A DNA stretch of 62,931 bases from an uncultured Neomegalonema sp. (GTDB taxonomy: Bacteria; Pseudomonadota; Alphaproteobacteria; Rhodobacterales; Rhodobacteraceae). Positions 8,147 through 17,377 of the stretch are shown piece by piece; the first letter of the stretch is position 1, and the number at the start of each line of letters is the position of its first letter. The stretch spans positions 1 through 62,931 of the forward strand of contig CALKIZ010000092.1 in NCBI GenBank assembly GCA_937995735.1. Direction: 5' to 3'. The notes beneath the pieces were generated by a model. That model saw only the letters and a list, made by a program, of their open reading frames with translations, ran no database searches and had not been told where the DNA came from. Made by a program: the position numbers and the translations under genes.

Positions 8147-9424
8147 ATGAGTGAGCAACAACGCATGAGCGGTACGCGATTCAGTCTATATCCGCAGCCC
8201 GGTTTCCTTGACCGTTTTGCTGAACCCGAAGTCGTGATGGTCTCGTCACCTCCCGGTTCTATTTCTGCCGGGCCGGCAGATGACCGCATGTATACATTGT
8301 TTCCCGTCGATAAAAAGGAAGCTTATGGAATTTCCGCGACATCGGATGCCGAGGCGCAATCACCGCCTTGGAGAGGAGACATTTTACCGCCACCTGAGCC
8401 GGACGCGGAAGGCCATTTTGACTATTTAGAGCCGGGTACACCACAATTTGAAGCGGCGCATTTATTCGGATGCGTTCGTTTTGTCCTTGACATATGGGAG
8501 GGGTATTTCGGACGTAAAATACCTTGGCACAGTGAGCGGCATTATGAGCGGATTGAGCTTAGTATCCTTCCCTCCTTAGAGAACGCTTACTCGGGTTACG
8601 GGTTCATTGAAGTTGGTGGAGACATCAAACATGGTGGTTACAAACCCTTCAGCTTGAACTTTGATGTTATCGCGCATGAGGTGGGTCATTCTATCATCTA
8701 TTCAGAAGTTGGTGTCCCCGACCCTTCTAAGCAGCAAGGCGAGTATTTTGGATTTCATGAAAGTGCGTCTGATCTCGTTGCCCTTGTTTCATCGCTGCAT
8801 TTTGAATCTGTGATTGAAGAACTCCTTCTGGTCACGCGCGGTAATCTCTATGCTCTGAATAACGTTATTCGGATGGGAGAGCTTTCGGATAATGCGCAAA
8901 TTAGGATCGCAGCAAATGATGTGCAGTTGAGCCAATTTGCGAAAGGATGGACAAAGGAACACAAACTTTCGGAACCCCTGACCGGCGCATTCTTTGATAT
9001 ATTCGTGGATTTTTTCCATGAATGTCTGCTCGATTACAATGCGATTGATCGAACATTAGAAGAGGCTTCAGATGCACTATTAGCGACGAAAAGCTATGCA
9101 CCGATAATGCAGGATATGTTTGACAAAGCCTATGCCAAAGATCCTGATAGCTTTCGGAGTGCGCTTATTGATGCGCGGGATATTTTGGGTACTTTTCTTG
9201 CGGATACTTGGCAACGCTTGGACCCGAATGATTTCAGCTACACCAATGTTGCAAATGCATTTCTTACGGTAGATGCCGAGCATACTAATGGCCGTTATGA
9301 AAGTATCATCTTGGGCAATTTCAAAATGCGTGGCATCGGGCGTGTGCAGATCGGTCCTCAGTTAGTTCCGCTTGGAAAAGACAGCCATGCAAATTCTATT
9401 CGGACACAACTCCCTATAGACTAG
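8147..9424 (+). CDS. Gluzincin-type zinc metalloprotease in a RiPP locus
   Basis: 425-aa protein with zinc motif HEVGH at 177-181 and a downstream HESASDLVAL (204-213). The glutamate of that second motif is the expected third zinc ligand of thermolysin-like (gluzincin) peptidases. No signal peptide is seen, so it probably acts in the cytoplasm. The N-terminal ~75 residues are proline/serine-rich and low in predicted structure. It is 102 bp after tfuA and 71 bp before the GARV-repeat gene. I infer a role in processing that protein. ATG 8147 lacks a clear ribosome-binding site, so ATG 8165 is an alternative. Confidence 0.75.
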   Translation: MSEQQRMSGTRFSLYPQPGFLDRFAEPEVVMVSSPPGSISAGPADDRMYTLFPVDKKEAYGISATSDAEAQSPPWRGDILPPPEPDAEGHFDYLEPGTPQFEAAHLFGCVRFVLDIWEGYFGRKIPWHSERHYERIELSILPSLENAYSGYGFIEVGGDIKHGGYKPFSLNFDVIAHEVGHSIIYSEVGVPDPSKQQGEYFGFHESASDLVALVSSLHFESVIEELLLVTRGNLYALNNVIRMGELSDNAQIRIAANDVQLSQFAKGWTKEHKLSEPLTGAFFDIFVDFFHECLLDYNAIDRTLEEASDALLATKSYAPIMQDMFDKAYAKDPDSFRSALIDARDILGTFLADTWQRLDPNDFSYTNVANAFLTVDAEHTNGRYESIILGNFKMRGIGRVQIGPQLVPLGKDSHANSIRTQLPID

Positions 9425-9495
9425 TCTTGTACTTTATACTAATATTACGAGTGGGTGACGGAATGGGAAAACCCTTCCAAAGGTGAGGAAAATAG

Positions 9496-10014
9496 ATGTC
9501 CGAGTCAATTTTAGATCTATCAAATATCGTTCTTTTCGGGCGCGTCGTTAATGATATTTCTGCTTCGGGGAAGGCGCACTCGAAGAAGCAATTTGCGCGC
9601 ATTTACGGCTTTAGCCATGGCGGTGTGTACTATAATATCGTTGGCCCTACCATGTTCTTGGTCGAGGGAGATGGTGTCAAAGCAAAAACAATCACAGAGC
9701 CGGGTCCCGATCCCGATGATAAGCCGTTCTATGATGACCTGATGGCTTGGACTTGTAATCAAGTTGATACAACTGTTCGTCTCGATTACGAGGCCGGCAA
9801 GTTTGAGCAGGTTCTTTTAGGCTTAATTGACGATGACATGCTCGCAGAAGTTTCTGGAGCGCGTGTGTCAGGGGCGCGTGTTGCTGGGGCGCGAGTCAGC
9901 GGCGCCCGTGTTAGTGGTGCGCGGGTCAGTGGAGCAAGAGTGTCGGGTGCTCGTGTTAGCGGTGCAAGAGTTTCAGGAGCCCGTGTTAGTGGCGCTCGTG
10001 TGGATGGCGACTGA
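9496..10014 (+). CDS. GARV-pentapeptide-repeat protein, candidate RiPP precursor
   Basis: 172-aa protein of two parts. Residues 1-119 are a mixed, apparently folded region with no family I recognise and one cysteine (AWTCNQ). Residues 120-169 are ten consecutive five-residue units, nine SGARV and one AGARV (third), followed by DGD and the stop. GAGG is well placed before ATG 9496. Position after YcaO-TfuA and a protease suggests a multi-core precursor. Alternatively, read in the register A-R-V-S-G, the units resemble pentapeptide-repeat (quadrilateral beta-helix) proteins with R for N/D and V for L/F; ten units would give only about 2.5 coils. Confidence 0.85.
   Translation: MSESILDLSNIVLFGRVVNDISASGKAHSKKQFARIYGFSHGGVYYNIVGPTMFLVEGDGVKAKTITEPGPDPDDKPFYDDLMAWTCNQVDTTVRLDYEAGKFEQVLLGLIDDDMLAEVSGARVSGARVAGARVSGARVSGARVSGARVSGARVSGARVSGARVSGARVDGD
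9853..10002 (+). repeat. Ten 15-bp coding repeats ([S/A]GARV)
   Basis: Ten in-frame 15-bp units encode [S/A]GARV without a single length change. Synonymous positions vary widely: serine uses tct, tca, agc, agt and tcg; arginine uses cgt, cga, cgg and aga; all four glycine-alanine codon endings occur. The amino-acid pattern is kept while the DNA has diverged, which points to selection on the peptide. Confidence 0.9.
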
Positions 10015-10070
10015 CCCTGTTCGCTTTTTCAAGCATGTGTTCTTCTGCCAGTGTCGGATAAGTCCTTCGG

Positions 10071-10127
10071 TATAGGCATTTAGGCGGGCCTACGTTTTCT
10101 TGGCGTTATACCCGCTAGATGCCTATA
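10071..10127. promoter_or_regulatory. Long imperfect hairpin after the GARV-repeat gene
   Basis: Arms 10071-10088 and 10111-10127 pair over about 16 positions with one mismatch and one bulge, around a 22-nt loop. No T-run follows, so it is not a classic terminator. It lies 56 bp past the repeat-gene stop and 40 bp before the CPBP gene. It may cap and stabilise the upstream mRNA so that the putative precursor is made in excess. Confidence 0.55.
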
Positions 10128-10167
10128 TCGACATGGATAGACTGTTGCTAATCGACTTTGGAGAATG

Positions 10168-10830
10168 ATGCCCGTGACCCACACTGTCGTCCGTTCTGGT
10201 ACGTCAAGACTTTGGTTGGAATTCGTTGCGTTGTACTTATTGGCACCGCTTGCTCTTTGGATTTTTTTACCATACCTCAGCCTCTTTGGATCGATTGCAG
10301 TCGTTACTCTAATCGGAGTTTATCTTTTGATCCAAACGCCAGGTTTTGAATTGCGAGAATTGCTTGATGTAGGGCGTTTGCGCGAAACATGGCCATTGGT
10401 CGCTGGATTATCACTATTAGTATCTATTGTAATACTGCCGTTATCCTACTTTATTATGGGAGATCGTTTTTTAATATTGTTGCGGGAGAGGCCAGATATA
10501 TTAATATTAATATGGCTTCTATATCCGTGGCTTTCTGTATTGGGCCAAGAGATATTATACAGACCTTTGTTTTTTAGACGCTATGGAGAGTTGTTCCCTT
10601 CAGAAGGCATAGCGATTGCTATAAATACACTAATTTTTGCGCTCGCCCATGCATTTTTTGAACGCTGGATTACATTTTTATTGACATTAGGGGGTGGATT
10701 TTTATTTTCTGTAATTTACACGAGAACAAAATCATTCTCTACTGTTTTTGTACTTCACTGGATTGCTGGTGGCATTATTTTCACATCGGGAATGAGGTGG
10801 TATTTCTACCATGGCGCGATTGGTCAGTAA
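10168..10830 (+). CDS. CPBP-family intramembrane metalloprotease (Abi-type)
   Basis: About 220-aa multi-pass membrane protein with the three CPBP motifs: QEILYRPLFF in place of the usual EExxxR, FALAHAFF (FxxxH) and VLHWIAG (HxxxG/N). Families of this kind act in peptide maturation, prenyl-protein processing or bacteriocin self-immunity. GGAG sits just before two adjacent ATGs (10165, 10168); the second has better spacing. The gene is AT-richer than the YcaO/TfuA genes. Being last in the cluster, it may process the product at the membrane or give immunity; both are inference. Confidence 0.8.
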   Translation: MPVTHTVVRSGTSRLWLEFVALYLLAPLALWIFLPYLSLFGSIAVVTLIGVYLLIQTPGFELRELLDVGRLRETWPLVAGLSLLVSIVILPLSYFIMGDRFLILLRERPDILILIWLLYPWLSVLGQEILYRPLFFRRYGELFPSEGIAIAINTLIFALAHAFFERWITFLLTLGGGFLFSVIYTRTKSFSTVFVLHWIAGGIIFTSGMRWYFYHGAIGQ

Positions 10831-10869
10831 CCGGTTAGATAGATCTATAATAATCGAATTTTAAAAGCG

Positions 10870-10892
10870 CTGGGTCTTTTTGTACGACCCAG
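10870..10892. terminator. Palindrome between convergent genes
   Basis: Perfect 7-bp stem ctgggtc (10870-10876) and gacccag (10886-10892) with a T-rich 9-nt loop, between the stops of the CPBP gene (+) and the next gene (-). Probably a bidirectional terminator, although neither side has a long T-run. Confidence 0.5.
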
Positions 10893-10937
10893 TAGCAGTA
10901 ATGTAACGTGAGGCAAATCAGATTATCTAGAGTGTTA

Positions 10938-11774
10938 TCAAGTTTTGGTATCACACACCGCGTAACGCTCAGAGCCTAAGGACAAGGACTTTTGATATTC
11001 TTCGGGAACGTAAAGGCCATAATACCCGAAATCTGCCGCAGATAAATACCCGTTTTTTACTAAGTATTCTATACTGGCGATGATAGTTGGATTAAATTCT
11101 TGTGGGATTTTTGCGTTGGTTATATCGAGTCGATCCGGTATTGGTTCACCACGTTCTTTTCTTGATTTTCGTAATGCTTCGCGAGAAGCGACAACTTTAT
11201 CTCGGTACTTTTCAAATGCTAAGACGTTTTGCCTTTTTTGCTTATAGTCTATTAGTTGATTGACGAGTAATTTACGTTCGCTTTGATGACAAAATCGACT
11301 GATATCTGTTCTCATTGCACAGTTCAAAAATTTTGTAACTTTGTCGAAGGCCCTATGCACCTTATGAGGAGCTACACTCGAAAAGTGAGAACTACGTCCT
11401 TGCCGGCATTTTCTGGAAACGGTTCTCATTGCTTCAGAAGTAGATATTGTTTCTTTTGGTGCAATGATATTTGTAAAATCGATTAAAATTCCTGAATCTT
11501 TTATTGCACTATATTTTTTAGGATCTTTTTTATAATTAATAGCATCTTTAATATCTGACTTTGTGTATCGAACAACCTGAGAGCCATAACTATATGGTGC
11601 ACCGAGAATTACAATGCCAAGCATAAATACTATACCAACGACAGATATTATAACCGGTATATTGTGTGTATTTAGTAGTTTTGTGCGTTTTTTTGATTTT
11701 TGATTCTCATCAACTTCGGGTTCTTTTTTTGGCCGATGCCGACGATTGGTTGCTTTGGATTTTCCGAAAGACAT
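10938..11774 (-). CDS. Unrecognised single-span membrane protein, AT-rich gene
   Basis: 278 aa from ATG 11774, which has AGGG upstream; an in-frame extension to 11864 is less likely. Residues 1-35 are very basic (KSKATNRRHRPKKEP and KSKKRTK). One membrane segment follows (about 41-60, IPVIISVVGIVFMLGIVIL), then a mostly extracytoplasmic region with several lysine-rich helices and four or more cysteines. No family recognised. The DNA is visibly more AT-rich than the housekeeping genes, with AAA/ATA codons, suggesting transfer. It is convergent with the RiPP locus, so its link to that locus is unclear. Confidence 0.65.
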   Translation of the reverse strand: MSFGKSKATNRRHRPKKEPEVDENQKSKKRTKLLNTHNIPVIISVVGIVFMLGIVILGAPYSYGSQVVRYTKSDIKDAINYKKDPKKYSAIKDSGILIDFTNIIAPKETISTSEAMRTVSRKCRQGRSSHFSSVAPHKVHRAFDKVTKFLNCAMRTDISRFCHQSERKLLVNQLIDYKQKRQNVLAFEKYRDKVVASREALRKSRKERGEPIPDRLDITNAKIPQEFNPTIIASIEYLVKNGYLSAADFGYYGLYVPEEYQKSLSLGSERYAVCDTKT

Positions 11775-11904
11775 GATGACCCTGATTTTCTTTGCTTTGT
11801 GTCTACTATCCTCAAAGATGGTTAAGACGGTGTTGCCTTCTGGCTGACAGGTGCTCCTGCACATTGTACGGTGTCATGTTATCGGCGATCTGGAGCGATA
11901 TCTT

Positions 11905-12339
11905 ATGGAACTGATACGATTTTTTTGGCGTGGGTTACCGGCCTATGTTTGGGTCGCGTTCGCATATGCAATGGTAGTTGCGGGAGCGCCGGTTCGTGGA
12001 TCGAATATTGTGGCGCTAGAGCGATATTTGGCTGAGCCATTATTTTCTATTCCATTGTTAAACAATGGAATATTTCTTGTTAGTCTCAACGCGATTTTCA
12101 TAGTAGCGGCTTTTGTCGCCGTATGGATAGAAGTCGTGCGCGCAACGTCACTTCAGAGCCGCGCAGGTAACGATTGGATGTCTTTGGTCGCGACCTTCGT
12201 GTCGATATTGGTTTTCGCCGGAGCCGAGTCCTTTGGAACATTGGCGTTTATGGTCGTTCCATTGGCGGGCTTTGGCGACCTCTTGTTGGACCGTTTGGTA
12301 GGGCAAGCTGTTGCAAAGCGAGATTTTGCAATAAACTGA
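11905..12339 (+). CDS. Small unrecognised inner-membrane protein
   Basis: 144 aa from ATG 11905, preceded by GGAG. About four membrane segments are visible (near residues 12-28, 48-72, 92-110 and 113-130), with little soluble sequence. No family motif recognised. It diverges from the AT-rich gene and is followed by a 307-bp gap before proS. Confidence 0.6.
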   Translation: MELIRFFWRGLPAYVWVAFAYAMVVAGAPVRGSNIVALERYLAEPLFSIPLLNNGIFLVSLNAIFIVAAFVAVWIEVVRATSLQSRAGNDWMSLVATFVSILVFAGAESFGTLAFMVVPLAGFGDLLLDRLVGQAVAKRDFAIN

Positions 12340-12646
12340 GAAAATGGAGCAGACCAAACGAGGCTTTCAACTCTGGCACACTGATTGCTTTACTAATTAC
12401 AGCAGACCGGTTTGTTGGTTCGACTACTGAGATTGTCGCCCCCATTCTCTTGAACCAATTACCGGTCTGTTATTTCCCAAACATAATACATCAAGCTCTA
12501 TAGCACAGATTTCATGGGATTTTTGTGTATTCTTGGCTTTTGATTGCACGTTGTAGTGCCATCGCCTACACATCGCAAAGACGACTTCGATGCATGTACC
12601 CCCTTGCATGTGATTTGCAATTTGAGACTCAGAATGGTTCGCCAAA
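12340..12646. other. Intergenic region upstream of proS with a large inverted repeat
   Basis: No convincing gene. It contains an inverted repeat with arms 12403-12421 and 12452-12469: 9 plus 7 pairs separated by a small internal loop, with a 30-nt apical loop. The hairpin could terminate the preceding membrane-protein transcript or belong to an unannotated RNA. The rest should hold the proS promoter; I cannot place its boxes with confidence. Confidence 0.5.
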
Positions 12647-13987
12647 ATGCGCCTGACCCGCTATTTCTTACCAACAATCAAGGAAACCCCTTCCGAAGCA
12701 CAAATCGTTTCGCACCGTCTGATGTTGCGGGCCGGAATGATCCGTCAGGCTAGTGCAGGTATCTATTCTTGGTTGCCGCTGGGCTATAATGTCCTTCGCA
12801 AAATCGAAGCGATTGTTCACGAAGAACAGCAACGCGCTGGCGCTATTCCGGTTTTGATGCCGACGATACAATCTGCGGATTTATGGCGGCAGTCAGGACG
12901 CTATGACGCCTATGGCCCCGAGATGCTGCGTATTGAAGATCGTGGCGGGCGGGAAATGCTCTATGGGCCGACCAACGAAGAACAGATTACCGAGATTGCG
13001 AAAGCGGGTATCAAAAGTTACCGCGATTTGCCGGTCAATCTCTACCATATTCAATGGAAGTTCCGGGATGAGGTGCGTCCCCGGTTTGGCGTGATGCGCG
13101 GACGCGAATTTTTGATGAAAGATGCCTATAGCTTCGACATTGATAAAAAAGCCGCACAAGCAAGCTATAATCGCATGTTCGTAAGTTATTTAAGAACTTT
13201 TGAACGATTGGGCCTCAAAGCAATCCCCATGCGCGCTGAAAGCGGGCCGATTGGTGGTGATATGGCTCACGAGTTTCTCATACTCGCGGACACCGGAGAA
13301 TCCGAGGTGTTCCTCGACCGCAGCCTTGCTGAGCTGACCCTTGGTGATCGTGGGTCGGATTACTGGGATGCGGCGGCTATGCAGGCTATCAAAGACGAAT
13401 GGACGTCGTCTTATGCGCGCACTGAAGATGAACATGATCAGGCCGCATTTGAAGCGGAAGTACCAGCAGACCGCCGCATTACTGCGCGTGGAATTGAGGT
13501 TGGTCATATATTCTATTTCGGAACGAAATATTCCGAGCCTTTCGGCGCTAAGGTCGTGAATGCTGAGGGCAAATCGGTTCCGCTTGAAGGGGGTTCCTAC
13601 GGTATCGGAGTTTCCCGTCTTGTCGGTGGCATTATCGAAGCCAGCCATGACGATAAAGGCATAATCTGGCCTGAAAGTGTGGCTCCGTTCGAGGTGGCCG
13701 TGGTGAACCTCAAACAAGGCGACGCGGAAACAGATGCGGCTTGTGAGAGCCTTTATGAGCGTCTTGGCGCGATGAGCCTCGACGTGCTCTACGATGACCG
13801 CAACGAGCGCGCAGGCGGTAAGTTTGCCACGGTTGATTTGATCGGCTGTCCTTGGAAGGCAGTTGTCGGACCGCGTGGTTTGAAAGAGGGCACGATAGAA
13901 CTCGCCAATCGTCGCACCGGCGATGCTGAAAACTTGACGCCGGATGCTTTGGTCAATCGACTTGCCGAACAATTCGGCCCCGCATAA
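12647..13987 (+). CDS. proS: Prolyl-tRNA synthetase, short alphaproteobacterial form
   Basis: 446-aa class II aminoacyl-tRNA synthetase that charges tRNA-Pro. Motif 2 ([23 protein letters not shown]) and motif 3 ([17 protein letters not shown]) are clear. The C-terminal anticodon-binding domain follows (about 350-440). The editing insertion present in the E. coli enzyme (about 570 aa) is missing, as is usual in alphaproteobacteria. Adjacent lolC/E and lolD follow in an order common in that class. Confidence 0.95.
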   Translation: MRLTRYFLPTIKETPSEAQIVSHRLMLRAGMIRQASAGIYSWLPLGYNVLRKIEAIVHEEQQRAGAIPVLMPTIQSADLWRQSGRYDAYGPEMLRIEDRGGREMLYGPTNEEQITEIAKAGIKSYRDLPVNLYHIQWKFRDEVRPRFGVMRGREFLMKDAYSFDIDKKAAQASYNRMFVSYLRTFERLGLKAIPMRAESGPIGGDMAHEFLILADTGESEVFLDRSLAELTLGDRGSDYWDAAAMQAIKDEWTSSYARTEDEHDQAAFEAEVPADRRITARGIEVGHIFYFGTKYSEPFGAKVVNAEGKSVPLEGGSYGIGVSRLVGGIIEASHDDKGIIWPESVAPFEVAVVNLKQGDAETDAACESLYERLGAMSLDVLYDDRNERAGGKFATVDLIGCPWKAVVGPRGLKEGTIELANRRTGDAENLTPDALVNRLAEQFGPA

Positions 13988-14005
13988 TTCGGAAGGCGAA
14001 GATCG

Positions 14006-16672
14006 TTGGCAGCAGATAATGAAAGGGATGATGGCGATCCGATTGAACGTGCGATGCGTGCAAAAGAGCGAGTGGGCGGGTCTGCGGGGCGCGATATTAA
14101 TGCCCTTAGTGGTGTAAGAGTTGACGACGATCCGATTGAACGTGCGATGCGTGCAAGAGCCAACGCAGACGAGTCTGCTGGAGAAATTATAGACTCTATC
14201 GCTGAAGAGACGGCTCGCGGCTCGATACTTGGGTCTGCATTGGATCGTCTTGATGAGCAGCCCTCGTCATCTGAGAATGTCCTTTTTGCCGCCCCCAAAC
14301 GCTCTGGCGAGGCGGCTTCCGGTCAGGGTGTTCAATATGTTCCGCAAGAAAAATCTTTCTTTTCAACGTCTGCGCAAGAACGTGCAGAGCAAGCGCGCCG
14401 TGCCGCTACGCGGGTGAGACGACGCTCATTTGATGAAGATTCTCCAAAAGTATCTCAGCAGAAATTTAGGGCTATACCTGAGGAAAATATCGGAAGAAGC
14501 TCGGGTGGCAAATCGACACAGACGCGAGACTCGCTTTCTCGCCTTGAAATACTGAGGCGCCGGGGGTCGCAGAATACTGCAGAGGCAAAAGCGCCTTCGA
14601 CTGGGTATGCAAAGACGACAAATCACACGGCAGCGGCGCAGGACTCTCAGCCTTCCTCGATTATGGATCGTGCGATCAGGCAAAAGCCCGGAGCTGAGCA
14701 AAGCACTGAACCGAAAGTCGATCCCGTTCTTGTTGCCTTGAAAGCCAGCCAAACTAAAAAACCTGCCGCAAAACAGTCTGCTGAAGGCATCGTCGGGCAT
14801 ACTAAACGGCGCATGACAAACCTGAAAGACTCACCTCAAAGCGTTTCGCTTGAACCGAAATCTGATCGTTTATTAGACCGCATCCGTGCCGCGCGGGTTT
14901 CGCAAGATGCGGCTAAAAAGCCCGTTGAACCTCCCAAGGTTTCTGGTAATGCGAAAGTCTCGCCGGTCACAAAGACCCCGCCAAATCGCTTGAATACGGC
15001 CGCGACTGGAAGGATCGGCACTTTTGCTGCACCGCCTGTTGACCCATCCCAGTCCGTGGAAAAGCAGATTGAAGCTAGAAAGACGACCCCTAAGAATAGT
15101 GGGAATAAAGTCGATTTACCGAGTAGGCAATCAAAGATTGCGGCAAAGGCAAAACCTACACGGGTGATGCCAAACCCTCCCGTATCGTCTACGCCTGCAA
15201 CTGAGATACCGCCTATTTTTGGTTCGGCGAAGCCGGGTAGATCGCTTAACCACGGCAATGCGTCACCGATGCTTAAAGCGCCGGCTCCTGAAGCCCATCC
15301 GCTGCGGGCTGGTACGGCAACTGCTCCAACAGTTGAGCCAACTGCGGAAACGCCGCTTTATTCAGAGGATGCGTCTGTTGTTCCAACGTCCGGGATCAAA
15401 ACTGCAAAGACGAAAGCGTTTGCTCCTTTCGAATGGATGGTCGCATCACGGTATTTGAGGGCGCGAAAAAAAGAAGGTTTCGTGTCAGTTATCACCGGAT
15501 TTTCCCTTGTTGGAATCGCGCTTGGTGTTGCGACTTTGATCGTAGTGATGGCCGTGATGACCGGCTTCCGGGAGACACTGATCTCTCAGATTATTGGCGG
15601 TAGCCCGCATATTAATATTGTGTCGCAAGTTGGCCCGTTTGAGAATTTTGACGATGTTGCTGATCAAGTTCGGACTGTTGAGGGCGTCGAAAATGTCGTG
15701 CCGGTCGTGCAAGGCCAAGTTCTCGGGACGGGCAATGGCCGCCATACTGGTGTGCTCGTTCGAGGGATGCGTAAGGGCGATCTTGAACGCCTTATCGAAC
15801 GTGCGGAGCCTGAGGTTGTTAATGGGTCGCTCGAAAGATTTGTAGAAGACGATGGTGTCGCGCTCGGCGCTGATCTTGCTGCAAAGCTCGGGCTGCGTGT
15901 TGGGGATTTCATCACCATGATCTCACCGGACGGGGATATCTCGCCGTTCTCCGCCACGCCTTTGCCACGGGTAAAAGATTATCGCATCATTCAGACGTTT
16001 AAGCTCGGTGTGCAAGAGATTGACTACAACGTTGCCTTCATGACTTTCGGTGAGGCGCAGTTATATTTCAACAAACAGAAACAAGCTGACACTTTGGATG
16101 TCTTTGTTGCCGATGCCGAAAATGTCGAGAAATATTCCGAACCGATCCATGCCGCGTCCCGATCTAGTATCGGACTTTATAGTTGGAAGCGGCAAAATGG
16201 CCGATTGATTGGCGCCATTAATCTTGAACGCCAAGTGATGTTCGTGATCCTGACGATGATTATTCTCGTCGCTTCTTTGAACATTATTTCCGGCCTTGTC
16301 ATGCTCGTGAAAGATAAAGCGCGGGATATTGCGATCATGCGAACGATGGGCATGGCGCGCGGGTCGATCTTGCGTATTTTCTTTATTTGCGGGTCAAGCA
16401 TTGGGGTCATTGGGTCGCTGCTTGGCGTAATTCTTGGCGTGATGTTTGTTTTGAACATTCATGCGATTCAGGGCTTTGTCGAATGGGTTACAGGCACTTC
16501 GGTCTGGGATCCGAATGTCCGCGCCGGGATCGCAGAGATTCCTGCCAAGCTGCAATTTTCTGATGTCGCGTTGACGCTGTTCATTGCGCTGGGCCTCTCG
16601 TTTATTGCGACGCTGTTCCCGGCATGGAAAGCTGCCAAGCTCGACCCTGTAGAGGCGCTCCGGTATGAATAG
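14006..16672 (+). CDS. LolC/LolE-family lipoprotein-release permease with a ~470-residue N-terminal extension
   Basis: Residues from about 473 on are a complete LolC/E permease: [21 protein letters not shown], a first membrane segment, a large periplasmic domain, and three C-terminal membrane segments ending [18 protein letters not shown]. With LolD it extracts lipoproteins from the inner membrane for outer-membrane sorting. The first ~470 residues are unusual: charged, Ser/Ala/Pro/Lys-rich and mostly low-complexity, with [10 protein letters not shown]-type units repeated near residues 10-50. The TTG at 14006 has GGAAGG upstream. The frame is unbroken, so this is either a genuine fusion or two products with an internal start at ATG 15434. 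Confidence 0.85.
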   Translation: MAADNERDDGDPIERAMRAKERVGGSAGRDINALSGVRVDDDPIERAMRARANADESAGEIIDSIAEETARGSILGSALDRLDEQPSSSENVLFAAPKRSGEAASGQGVQYVPQEKSFFSTSAQERAEQARRAATRVRRRSFDEDSPKVSQQKFRAIPEENIGRSSGGKSTQTRDSLSRLEILRRRGSQNTAEAKAPSTGYAKTTNHTAAAQDSQPSSIMDRAIRQKPGAEQSTEPKVDPVLVALKASQTKKPAAKQSAEGIVGHTKRRMTNLKDSPQSVSLEPKSDRLLDRIRAARVSQDAAKKPVEPPKVSGNAKVSPVTKTPPNRLNTAATGRIGTFAAPPVDPSQSVEKQIEARKTTPKNSGNKVDLPSRQSKIAAKAKPTRVMPNPPVSSTPATEIPPIFGSAKPGRSLNHGNASPMLKAPAPEAHPLRAGTATAPTVEPTAETPLYSEDASVVPTSGIKTAKTKAFAPFEWMVASRYLRARKKEGFVSVITGFSLVGIALGVATLIVVMAVMTGFRETLISQIIGGSPHINIVSQVGPFENFDDVADQVRTVEGVENVVPVVQGQVLGTGNGRHTGVLVRGMRKGDLERLIERAEPEVVNGSLERFVEDDGVALGADLAAKLGLRVGDFITMISPDGDISPFSATPLPRVKDYRIIQTFKLGVQEIDYNVAFMTFGEAQLYFNKQKQADTLDVFVADAENVEKYSEPIHAASRSSIGLYSWKRQNGRLIGAINLERQVMFVILTMIILVASLNIISGLVMLVKDKARDIAIMRTMGMARGSILRIFFICGSSIGVIGSLLGVILGVMFVLNIHAIQGFVEWVTGTSVWDPNVRAGIAEIPAKLQFSDVALTLFIALGLSFIATLFPAWKAAKLDPVEALRYE

Positions 16673-17351
16673 ACCGGAAGCCTCAATGGTTTTGCGCGGC
16701 GTCGGGCGGACTTACCGTCAAGGCGAAAATGCGCTTGAAGTTCTGCGTGATGTAAATCTGACACTCTACCCCGGAGAGATCGTTGCTTTGGTCGGGCCGT
16801 CCGGTTCGGGAAAATCAACGCTTCTCCATATCGCGGGTTTGCTCGATCTACCCGATCAGGGTGATGTTTTTATCGGCGGGAAACGATGCGCCAAACTTGA
16901 TGAAGCGGCACGGACGATGCTTCGCCGGACGGCTGTTGGATTTGTGTATCAGTTCCATCATCTGCTCCCTGAATTTTCCGCCGTTGAAAATGTCGCCTTG
17001 CCGCAGCGCATCGCCGGGGTGAATCCCGGAGTTGCAATTGATGTGGCTTCCGATTTGTTATCACGCCTTGGTTTGAAAGACCGCCTCCATCATCGCCCGG
17101 GTGAGTTATCGGGCGGCGAACAACAACGTGTTGCTATCTGCCGTGCTGTTGCAAACAATCCCAGGGTTCTACTCGCCGATGAGCCGACCGGAAACCTTGA
17201 TCCTGAGACATCGGAGAGAGTTTTCGGTGAACTAATGTCGCTCGCACGAACACAAAAGGTTGCCGGTTTGATTGCGACGCATAACATGGACCTCGCGAAA
17301 CGAATGGATCGCGCTGTGACAATGGATGGCGGCCAACTCAAAGACGTTTGA
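16665..17351 (+). CDS. lolD: Lipoprotein-releasing system ATP-binding protein
   Basis: 228-aa ABC ATPase with Walker [10 protein letters not shown]-loop [20 protein letters not shown] (typical of LolD/FtsE/MacB ATPases), signature [10 protein letters not shown] and Walker [13 protein letters not shown]. It overlaps the permease gene by 8 bp. Together they make the LolCDE-type complex; as often in alphaproteobacteria only one permease gene is present, which may act as a homodimer. Confidence 0.93.
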   Translation: MNRPEASMVLRGVGRTYRQGENALEVLRDVNLTLYPGEIVALVGPSGSGKSTLLHIAGLLDLPDQGDVFIGGKRCAKLDEAARTMLRRTAVGFVYQFHHLLPEFSAVENVALPQRIAGVNPGVAIDVASDLLSRLGLKDRLHHRPGELSGGEQQRVAICRAVANNPRVLLADEPTGNLDPETSERVFGELMSLARTQKVAGLIATHNMDLAKRMDRAVTMDGGQLKDV

Positions 17352-17377
17352 AGTCGCTGAAGCCAAAGGAATTTTGG

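Noticed and set aside
9853-10002. 15-bp repeats considered as a microsatellite or assembly artefact
   Set aside because: Synonymous codons differ in nearly every unit, and the reading frame and protein pattern are exact.
12395-12475. tRNA-like segment with GGTTCGACT
   Set aside because: No acceptor, D or anticodon arms can be drawn around it; it is one arm of a simple inverted repeat.
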